A stretch of 64,000 bases of DNA. It comes from Bidens hawaiensis (taxonomy: Eukaryota > Streptophyta > Magnoliopsida > Asterales > Asteraceae). The translations under genes and the position numbers were made by a program. The stretch covers positions 18,388 through 82,387 of the forward strand of contig JAIQDT010010148.1 of the NCBI GenBank assembly GCA_021521415.1. The letters are read 5' to 3'. The notes under the pieces are model-generated. The model worked only from the letters and a program-made list of their open reading frames with translations, made no database searches and was not told the origin of the DNA. Positions 1-9,371 of the stretch are shown here, piece after piece; positions within the stretch are counted from its first letter, which is position 1, and each line of letters opens with the position of its first letter.

Positions 1-869
1 TTTATTAGATAGTACTAGACGAGTGTCCAAACGATAAAGCGGAAAACACAGACCTTAGTAATCATGTAATAGATTTATGGGTGTTTATTGTTTATTTGAA
101 ATCGTGAAACCGTTTGTTGGTATATTTGGATTAATCATTCTTATTTTAAACTCAAATTGTTATCAAAGTACAAACCAAATCGTTGATAATGATTCGGTTT
201 GGTTGCTTTCAATTTTCAGCGTCTCGATTTCAGTTTTCGACGATAAAATACAATTACTAATGATTTGGCTCACGGTTTAATTCAAAACAATCAAAATTGG
301 ACCACAAAAAATTTCACTTTTATAACTTAAACAAACTAATACCATACTCAAATTAAAGAGAATAAACACTCATTTTTATAGTGCAATTTTTTTTTTAAAT
401 TATCGTACAAAAAGTTATGACCGTTTGAAAATTGTGGGGAAGTTGGGTTAAAAGTGAAATTAAAAAGAGTAAATAGGCAAAAGATAAAAGTTAAATTTGT
501 AACTGTTCTCTAAATTTACAAAAACTTGAATAAAGTCGAAGGTGTAAGATTGTAACTATATTTAAGTGTTCAATTACCACTTTGTCCCTCTTTATAATTG
601 TATCATGCGCTTAATCAATTGTAAATCCCTTAAAATCTACCGTCTTAATTTGCCCTTATTTGGTGTATTATATATTGTATAGATAGATGTTATAATCAAA
701 TTTAAACAATGCTACATCGAAATAGAGGCAAATGGGCAAGACACATCATCCCTAGCCTTTTTTGAATTATAAAACGATGTCCGCTAGGATCGATTGAGTT
801 TTTTAGAGTGACATCAAATTCTTTTAATTAAAAAATGATTTTAACGCAATTCAGGCATTTCTGTTTACC

Positions 870-1170
870 AAAATGGAAAACCGTTCATTTAGATGAACAA
901 ACGAACGTAAATGAACGCATAAACGGACACAAACGAACGTAAATGTTAGATGAACAAGTATAAAACATATTAGGATGATATAAGTTGTAAAATACAAATA
1001 ATGTTTAATTATATTCTTTTAATATGTAAACGAACATGAACCTACATAAATTTAAGTATAAGAGAACTTTTGCGAACATAAATAAACGAACAAGACATGT
1101 GTTTATTTTAGTTCGTTTAATTAAATGAACACAAACTTTTACTCATGTTCATTCGTTTATGAACATAAAA
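870..1170. repeat. Decayed copy of the GTTCGTTT inverted-repeat family
   Basis: The stretch contains many copies of AAACGAAC / GTTCGTTT-like motifs, first mainly in one direction and later in the other. It resembles the intact element at 31801-32549 and the copy at 2197-3018, but clear termini and a target duplication cannot be made out. It is read as an old, eroded member of that hAT-type family. Confidence 0.45.
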
Positions 1171-1298
1171 AAGCATCATAATTAATCTAGCACAAGTTTC
1201 TCGTCAAATAGTTCACTACTCGTTTAGAGGCTTAATGACTAAATTAATTATTTGATATGATTTTGATTTGATTTGATTTGATTTGATTATGTAATAAA

Positions 1299-1310
1299 CA
1301 TAAATAAAAG
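1299..1310 (+). promoter_or_regulatory. Possible TATA-like box of the Nudix gene
   Basis: The string CATAAATAAAAG lies about 110 bases before the ATG at 1413, a normal distance for a plant core promoter with a short 5' leader. Position and AT richness are the only evidence. Confidence 0.25.
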
Positions 1311-1412
1311 CGGCTTAAATAAACTCTAAAACCCCAACTCAATTCCAACACAAACGTACGAGATCCCCAACCTTAAACTGAGTGAGATCGTGTTACTTGC
1401 GAAGGTGACGTG

Positions 1413-4124
1413 ATGGAGAATGCATTCAAACTGCTCCTTTCATGTCCCTCTGGTCTCTCTTCTTCGCAGGTAAATTTTCATTTTTCGATCCCTGACTTAT
1501 TATTTGTCGAATAATAATAATAATAATGATTTATAAGTTTTACATTTAGGTGTCGGTGAATTTGGACAAATCGTACGATAGAGTTCCTCATCCGGACACT
1601 GACTTGGAATATTCCATTTCTCAGGTATTCTTTCTTTCTTTCTTTCTTACCATTGCTGAAACTGTATTTTAGTTGTAAATTGTAGATTTTACTTTGTTAT
1701 TGGAGCTGCTGAAATAGGCCTACATGATATTGGAACCTATAGTATTTAGGGCTTTAATATGTGAGTGTTGCAAAAGTCGCTAGGCGCGGTGCTGGGTACC
1801 CACCTAGGATTAATCGGGATTATTTAGAATTAATCGGATTATAGTTTTTATATGTAGTTTTTCAAATATACATATATATAAACATCAATATGAATATAAT
1901 ACTTGAAAAATAGCTCAAAGTTCAAGCATGTAATCTTTAACGTAACAAATTAGATACTTAAAAGCTTCTGGTCATCTAGGTTAAAAAGTGTATTTGGGCC
2001 GAGTTGCGCGATCTGGAACGATTTTATCCAACCAGGACCGGTTTTGACCAACTAGCACCTACAACCTCTGATTAGCCAAAATCGAGACGCCTAGGCGCCT
2101 ATTGATCGGCCGCCTAACCCAATTTTTGAAACACTGGGTGGAGGTGATAGAGAGCCCGGGGTGGCTCTGGTACCAAGTAAGGTTGGTAGAATGCTCAATT
2201 TTGTGAACCGTACGACGGGAAGTTCGTTTAGGTTCATTTATTTAATAACCGAACGAACATGAGCAAAAAATTTGTGTTCATTTAATTAAACGAACGAACA
2301 TGAACATATGTTTCGTTCGTTCATTTATGTTCATGAATGTTCGTTTATGTCTGTTTTTTTATTTATGTTCGATTTTGTATTAATAGAAAATAATTAAATA
2401 TTATCTGGATGAGTCATCTACTTAAAGATTTTATATCTGTTAATTTGTGTTCATTTAAGTGTTTTCATTTATGTTGTTTATGTTTGTTTGTGTTCATTTA
2501 CATTTGTTCATATATGTTCATTTATGTTCGTTTATCTTTGTTCACTTATGTACGTTTAGATTTTAAACAAACGAACACAAATGTTCACGTTTTAAATAAA
2601 CGAACATGAACATAAGTATTTGTTCGATTAAGTGTTCGTGTTCTTTAAAGTTAAATGAACGAACACAAACATGCCTTTACGTGTTCGTCTGTTTACAGGC
2701 TTTCATTATCCACATTGATGAATACATTGGTCTCAATCTCTAGGCTCTGCCGATTTTATTTGTGTTTGTCTGTGTTCGTTCGTTTACATGCTTTCATTAT
2801 TCACATTGATTAATACATCGGTCTCAATCTCTAGGCTCAGCCGATTTTATTTGTGTTTGTCTGTGTTCGTGAACACATTCATTTCCTTAATGAACGAACC
2901 CGAACATAATCTTGTTCGCTAAGTGTTTGTGAACCGTTCATGAACACATTATTTCCTTAACAAACGAACACGAAAAAGGCCTTGTTTGTGTTTGTTCGGT
3001 TCGTCTACAGCCCTAGTAACCATAGATACCAAATGGGTCCAGTGGGCTTAGGAATAGTAAACCTTAATCTTTGTTCCAATAACTTTACAGTGTACATATA
3101 GCCTTGATCCTTTCATGGTGGAAGATTTTGGATCGATGAAATATGATTTAAGGAAGAAGCTCTTCATTAATCGGATCGTTTTCTTTCGATTTCAGTTTCG
3201 GGTTTCTTGAACACCTTTTTGATTTAATGCATCGATTTATTATTGTACATATCTTTTTTATACAGCTAATGTGGTTCCTTTTATCTCATTTTCAGATATG
3301 GGATAAAAGAGTTCAGCAAAGCTCATCATTGTTCAATGGTAAAAAGTTTAGGGTGCGTTAATTTATCTAATAACTCCAACTTTATAGCACGTTCAACTGT
3401 TTTAAGTAATCGAATTCGTCAAGTTACATTCACCTGTAATTAAATCCATTAATAATTTGGATGTAATTTTAAGATAACAGTATTATATACATAACTCTTT
3501 TAACTATTTTAATTGTTGTTGCTACTTAGTATGGAGGACATGATGTTGTGGGACCCAATGTACGCCTTAACCTTGGTCTAACAGATTATATGACTTTTGT
3601 GGGGACAAATCTAAATCCTTTATGGGAAAGATTTCTTGTTTCGTCCGAAGGTAAGTAAAATAATCCATTTTTTTCATGTTACATGCAATGGTATCTAGTT
3701 ATCTGCAAATTCCCAGTTTGATATTTTTGTAGATGATTGTAAGCAGTGTCAACACACGTCTAGTCCATTAGGTAACGGTGCAGTTGTAGAAACGGTTGAC
3801 AATAAGATACTTGTGCTCCAAAGAAGTAATAATGTTGGTGAATTTCCCGGCTACCTGGTTTTTCCAGGTGGCCATCCTGAGGTACAAATTTCTTATATTT
3901 CTCAACGTAATAGTTGGTGGCTTGTGGTCAGTTATGCTAATATAAGTAGTCAACTGTTTGTAGCCAGACGAAGTTGGTATTACATCACATAAGTGTGAAA
4001 ACGGGTTGCAAAACTCAGAATTGAGCAACAGTAAAGTTTCTCAGGAGATGTTTGACAGCGTTATCCGTGAAGTGGTTGAAGAGATAGGAGTGCCTGCTGC
4101 AACATTGGTCAGAATTTATCAAAG

Positions 4125-4163
<39 letters not shown>

Positions 4164-4633
4164 CATGGAGTTTTAAGAAAAACTTTAATGTGTTACAATT
4201 TGTTTTGATGCAGAGCGAGCCATCATTCATTGGTATATCAGTCAGGGTATTGAATGCGAGACCGGTTGCATTTTTCTATATTAAATGCAATCTTGAATCA
4301 ACACAAGTTCAAGAACTCCATTCCAGTGCACAAGACGGATATGAATCAACAAAACTATATGCTATCGGTCCCGTGAGTAATTAAATACTATCATTTTTAT
4401 CTTTTCAAAATATAGGTAGCAAGATGGACGGGTTTGGGTAACGGGCCAAGACAGGTGGTTGAAACAGGGTGGGTTGGGTTGACTTGCATAAACTTTTTTG
4501 TTGATTGTTTCTGAATTTTTTGTAAATTATTCAGAGTGAGTTGGAGAACATGGCATCCAAAATGCCCGGCTGCCCCCGAGGAGGTTTTGTGCTTTACAAG
4601 TCGATGTTAGAAGCTGGGAATGATGTCAAGTGA
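1413..4633 (+). CDS. NUDT9: Nudix hydrolase, NUDT9-like, eight exons
   Basis: Exons by reading frame and GT/AG borders: 1413-1469, 1550-1624, 3296-3352, 3530-3650, 3733-3881, 3964-4107, 4214-4372 and 4535-4633. Together they give 861 bp and a 286-aa protein, close to the usual size of plant Nudix hydrolase 9. All phases agree and there is no internal stop. The Nudix box is split: GGHPE at residues 149-153 and REVVEEIG at 188-195, so there is an insertion of about 24 residues compared with the canonical 23-residue box. The catalytic RE..EE glutamates are all present. Nudix enzymes cleave nucleoside diphosphates linked to another moiety; the substrate cannot be told from sequence. No transit peptide is evident. 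Intron 2 (1625-3295) is enlarged by two repeats. Family assignment rests on recognised similarity to plant NUDT9. An extra 3' copy of exons 7-8 lies at 14435-14792. Confidence 0.88.
1764..2135. repeat. Small inverted-repeat element in Nudix intron 2
   Basis: The ends AGTGTTGCAAAAGTCG and, on the other strand, AGTGTTTCAAAAATTGG form imperfect terminal inverted repeats around 370 bases. Inside there are TAGGCGC / GCGCCTA motifs near both ends. No matching target duplication is found, so the class (probably hAT-type) is uncertain. Confidence 0.45.
2197..3018. repeat. GTTCGTTT-family inverted-repeat element, left end lost
   Basis: This stretch is full of GTTCGTTTATGTTCG-like motifs and their reverse complements. 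The right end reads CGGTTCGTCTACAGCCCTA, the mirror of the TAGxGCTGTAAACGAACCG end of the element at 31801-32549. The left end starts inside the family sequence (GTGAACCGTACGACGGGAAG), so the outer terminus is missing and no target duplication can be matched. It sits inside the second intron of the Nudix gene. Confidence 0.6.
4126..4161. repeat. (TTA)n microsatellite in Nudix intron 6
   Basis: About twelve uninterrupted TTA units lie in the intron between exons 6 and 7. Confidence 0.9.
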
Positions 4634-5304
4634 ATCTATACCAAACCCCGTATTATTATTTATTTGTTTAATTTGAATTTGAGACCTCATAATACTTGTT
4701 ATCTAAACAACCACATTTGAATGTGAGTATGATAAAGACTGCTAACTACTTTTTCTTGTTTTATTGATCATCGATTTTGTTATAAACTTCTGTTTCGGGG
4801 AACTGGATGGCTACGAATCTCGAGCTTGGTGAGTTTAAGCAAACCAAAGTTGTGGTATCATTTTTCAGCACTAATTGTCATAGTCACACCTGATCTGAGG
4901 TGATGCGGGCAATTTTTGTTTCGCTTAATGGGTTAATCAAGATCACTCAAATTATACAATAAGTCAAAATGCGTCACTTAAATTATACAAGTTAGGATGA
5001 GTCACTCAAATGAAAGTATGAAACTAGCTAACCCGCAACGGGTCTAAGTGTTAGCATCACATAACGGCACGGTGAACTACTAGTTGTTGCCAACACAACC
5101 ACCACCATCGCTGACACGACCACAATCAGCACTGTCACATATGCCAAAACGGCTGTCACCTCTAACACCCCACTTATAAGGTAGGCTATAATTAACCACT
5201 GTAGTTTGCCTCTTGTGGCACTCTTTCTAGCCAGAGACATGTACTGTTACAAATTTGATAAATATTTTGTACCAGAATTGTTCAAAATTACATTCTTATA
5301 ATAA
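4276..5304 (+). repeat. 1,029-bp direct repeat, copy A
   Basis: This block (most of Nudix exon 7, intron 7, exon 8 and the 3' flank) is repeated at 14435-15463 with a constant offset of 10,159, no indel and no mismatch found on reading through both. It is in its natural place after Nudix exons 1-6. Just past its end copy A has one more AAT unit than copy B before both share AAATT (to 5310). From about 5311 the sequence is retrotransposon. It is not an LTR pair: it lacks TG...CA ends and contains host exons. Confidence 0.93.
5023..5043 (-). other. Helitron-like 3' terminus
   Basis: On the - strand the hairpin ACCCG-TTG-CGGGT is followed a few bases later by CTAGT, the arrangement typical of plant Helitron 3' ends (hairpin, then CTRR, then T). 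The matching TC 5' end was not identified. The same site recurs in copy B at 15182-15202. Confidence 0.3.
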
Positions 5305-5310
5305 TAAATT

Positions 5311-8300
5311 CGGGAGAGACGGGATGGCAAGATTCAACGCCGTGGTATCCTCAGTCCACGGCATGATGGGATGGCCAACAACTGAAGGCGTAGCGATGAT
5401 CACGGGCATTCCCCAGGTATGCATCGCATCTGTCTCCTCTAAACCCAAACCGAAGATGGCCAAACAAACCATCACTGAACCTGAAAAGTGGGCATTCAAT
5501 GGGAAATATCCCGATCAGGCCGTTACCATTGGCCCGACAATTGTTGATCCAACACGCACCTTACTCAAGCGCTTACTGCAGCGAAACGCAGACATCTTCG
5601 CGTGGACACCAGCCGACATGACTGGTGTACCCCGGAGTAAGGCAGAGCATAAGCTCAAACGCGATCCGACCGTTACGCCGATCGTACAAAAGCGCAGAGT
5701 AATGGGGCCCGAGCAAACCAACGCGTGCAGAACCCAAGTCAAGGAACTCCTTGACGCGGGCATCGTGCGCGTTAGCAAATATCAAACATGGGTTGCAAAT
5801 CCCGTAATGGTACCGAAGAATAACAAACAATGGCGCATGTGCATAGATTTCAAAGATTTGAATAAAGCATGCCCCAAAGATTGTTATCCGTTGCCAGAAA
5901 TTGATCTCAAGGTGGATTCGGTGGCACCATTTCGCCTTAAATGCTTCTTGGATGCGTATAAGGGGTACCATCAAATCCACATGGCTGTAGATGACCAGGA
6001 CAAAACCGCCTTTCGGACGCCCGATGGCACATTTTGTTATAAAATGATGCCATTCGGACTTAAGAACGCGGGGTCCACGTACCAACGACTAATGGACAAA
6101 GAGTTTCACGCCCAAATTGGGAGAAACTTGGAAGTCTATATGGATGATTTGGTCATCAAAAGCCCCGAGCCAGAGGCGATGTTGAAAGACATTGACGAAA
6201 CTTTCAACACGCTCAGAAAGATAAACATGAAGCTCAACCCGAGCAAGTGTTCATTTGGGGTGGAAGAAGGGAAGTTCTTGGGAGTCATTATTACTAAAGA
6301 TGGCTTCAGAGCGAACCCTGAAAAGGTCGAAGCCATTGTCAAAATGGAATCACCTACCACCATAAAACAGGCTCAAACACTGAATGGACGACTAGTCGCG
6401 CTTAACCGCTTTTTGGCAAACCATGCGGATAGGTCGTTCCCTTTTGTGTCAACGCTAAGAAATTGTTTAAAGAAAACGCACTTCCGCTGGACACCAGAAG
6501 CGGAAGCAGCTTTTCAGGAGATTCGATCACGCCTGATCGAACTCCCAACACTCACAGCACCACAAGCGGGGGAGGAGTTAATCCTATACCTCTCCGCAAC
6601 AGATAGAGCAACCGGGGCAGTCCTGCTTGTAGAACGAAAAGGCATCCAGATGCCAATCTATTATGTTAGCCGCGTGCTGGCAGACGCGGAAACCCGGTAC
6701 TCTACCCTGGAAAAACTAGTCTTGGCACTTATACACGCTTCACGCAGGTTGAGACGATATTTCCAGGGTCACCCAATCACTATTCTCACCAACTTCAAAC
6801 TCTCAAATGTTCTAGGCAAACCCGAGTTATCGGGACGTCTAGCCAAATGGGCAATTGAATTGGGAGAATATGCGATTCAATACAAGCCGAGACCAGCCAT
6901 TAAAGGCCAGGTCCTGGCTGATTTTATTGCAGAAGTCCCCGCTTCACGGGAGAAAGAGTGTCAGGAGGAGGTTCAACCCTCCCCAGCACACGAAATCAAT
7001 GAGGTCTGGCGACTCTACACTGATGGAGCAGCTAGTAACGAGGGTTCAGGCGCAGGGTTAAAATTAACAAATCCAGCAGGCCAGGAATATACTTATGCTA
7101 TTCGGCTGGATTTTCCAAGTACGAATAACGAAGCTGAATATGAAGCATTCCTGGCCGGATTGAGGATTGCGCGTAAAATGGGTGTAAAAAATTTGGAAGC
7201 CCATGTAGATTCCATGCTAGTGGCAAACCAAATAAACGGGACGTACACGGCTGTGAACGACACAATGGCCCTGTACCTTGCCCAGGCCAAAGCCATCATG
7301 CGCGATTTTAATGATTGTAAAGTGATACACGTCAAGCGCAGCGAAAACAAATCTGCGGATGCGTTAAGCAAGCTTGCATCACTGGCCTTCACCCACTTGG
7401 GAAAGGACATCCGCGTTGAACTCCTCGAAACACCATCAGTCCCGCACAAGGAAATTTGTGTCATCCAAACCGGTACAGAAACATGGATGACCCCAATAAT
7501 AAAATACCTTGAAGCAGGAACGTTACCAGAGTCAAAGTCACAGGCAAGAAAACTACGCTGTAAAGCACTGAATTATCAGCTGGTCAATGACACCCTTTAC
7601 AGACGTAACTTTCTTGGCCCATTGTTAAGATGCGTGGACAACCAAGATGCTGACTACCTCCTAAGGGAGGTTCACGAAGGCATCTGTGGAGTACACGCAG
7701 GCCCCCGCGCTGTGGTAGCCAAGCTAAACAACGCGGGATACTTCTGGCCGGGGATGCATATGGACGCGTTGGCATACATCAGAAAATGCAGATCTTGCCA
7801 GCTTTACGCACCCAACACGCATCGCCCGAAAAATGAACTTGTTCCTGTCACTTCCTCGTGGCCATTTCAGAAGTGGGCCATTGACGTGACAGGCCCATTT
7901 CCTACAGCAGCTGGGAATGTTCAGTTCCTAGTGGTAGCCATTGACTACTTCACCAAATGGATAGAAGCGAAACCTTTAGCCCAAACAACCGCAAAGCATA
8001 TCAAAAAATTCATTTGGGAATTTATTATTTGCCGTTTTGGACTTCCACAGAATTTGGTAAGCGATAATGGCACCAACTTTGCTGACAAGAAGCTACAGCA
8101 GTGGCTGAAAGAACTTCAAATCACCCACACCTTTACCTCAGTGGCACACCCGCAAGGTAACGGTGAGGTGGAAAGAGCAAATAAGAGCATCGTCGAAGGC
8201 ATAAAGAGAAGACTCTTGGAACATAGATCCGGTTGGGTGGACGAGCTTCCACACGTCCTTTGGGCAAACAGAACGCTGAAGAAGACCAGTACGGGAGAAA

Positions 8301-8713
8301 CCCCGTTCAGTCTCACTTATGGCACTGAAGCCATGATCCCAGTCGAAATCGGTTTACCCTCACCAAGGGTCTTAATCCAACCAGAAGACAATGATGCGGA
8401 AAGACGGTTAGACCTTATGCTAACCGAAGAGCGCAGAGACTTAGCCGCCGTGCGTGAAGAAAACTACAAACGACAAATGCAAAAATACTACAACACGCGG
8501 GTAAAACTCTGCAATTTCAATGAAGGAGACTACATACTGCGTAACAACGAGGCTTCGAACCAACAACGCCCAGGAAAGTTGGCCCCGATTTGGGAAGGGC
8601 CATACGTTATCAAAGAAGTTCTGGGAAAGGGCGCATACCGGCTCGAAAGGCTCGATGGCACTCCCATCCCTAGAACATGGAATGGAGCTCAATTACGCAA
8701 ATGTTATATGTAG
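5311..8713 (+). CDS. pol: Gypsy pol polyprotein, N-terminally truncated
   Basis: One open frame runs to the TAG at 8711-8713. It is open from 5255, but roughly the first 18 codons are host DNA, so there is no genuine start; residue numbers below count from 5255. In order: protease C-terminus (19-50), reverse transcriptase with YMDD at 295-298, RNase H (about 410-560), a second archaeal-type RNase H starting at YTDGAA with aspartate 590, and integrase with an HHCC finger (about 800-850). The integrase catalytic triad is D877, D937 and E973, with the exact 35-residue spacing. No chromodomain is seen. The frame has no stop or shift over 1,130 codons, so the element was active recently, but without LTR, gag and start it cannot be expressed normally here. 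Confidence 0.93.
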
Positions 8714-9371
8714 ATCAATTCCAACTTGTAAAGAAAAGGCCTAGAGCCACTTCTAATGGAAATGATTCTCCTTTCATGATGTATTGATAGCTTGTAACCT
8801 ATGAACTTCCCTTACGGGAAGAAGTAGTTGCGTGTGGAAGGCGGCAATACCCGCATAAACACAACGCCAAAATGTTAAAGTTCTAAGGAAAACCTACACG
8901 CAGGTCAGATGTAGGTATAGTTTAGCCATCCTTGTAAGTGCAAGTGACGGTCTTACCCGCACAATCACAAACAAGGAAGCCAAACTTAACTTACCATCTA
9001 CCACGTTAAAAGGTTAACTTATGAACACTTAAAAAAGGATAAGAAAAACCTACACGCGGTCAGATGAAGGCAAAAGTTCAGCCATCCTACCAAGTGCAAG
9101 TGACGGTTATACCCGCACAATCACGAAGGAGGAAGCAAAACTCTAACCCATCATCAACCACGTTCACAGGTTAACTTATTCTAAACACTTGGAAAATCGC
9201 TAATTTAAACCAAGTATGCAAGTCATAAGTTTATAAAGCAAAGAATCCAATGAAAGGAATAACAATCGTATATTTCAATGATATATTACAACAGTGGCCG
9301 GGTAACTACCCGCCTAAAAGAAATCTATACAAAGCTAAGTCTATCCTAGCAGTGGGAAGGGATCTTCAGGA
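8714..9371. other. Convergent gap between pol and the antisense gene
   Basis: This non-coding stretch is where pol (+) and the antisense gene (-) would both terminate. It is dominated by a two-copy tandem repeat (8886-9193). No clear polyadenylation signal can be assigned to either gene. Confidence 0.55.
8886..9193. repeat. Two-copy tandem repeat of about 160 bp
   Basis: Both units contain AAACCTACACGC, GGTCAGATG, CAGCCATCC or similar, AAGTGCAAGTGACGGT, ACCCGCACAATCAC and end near GGTTAACTTAT...AACACTT. Units start near 8893 and 9050 and differ at a number of sites. Confidence 0.75.

Larger units (their letters stand above)
1..1412. other. AT-rich upstream spacer
   Basis: No gene is visible in this stretch. 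It holds AT-rich DNA with scattered motifs of the GTTCGTTT type at about 870-1170 (listed separately) and a short TTGAT tandem run around 1257-1287. The last 100 bases lead into the Nudix gene and become less AT-rich. Short open frames here show no family features. Confidence 0.6.

Noticed and set aside
5028..5240. 70-codon frame on the - strand, also at 15187-15399
   Set aside because: It occurs twice only because the region is duplicated. It is low in complexity and has no family features.
5573..8316. Several long frames antisense to the Tat pol
   Set aside because: They mirror the codon structure of a well-supported pol frame and have no recognisable domains.
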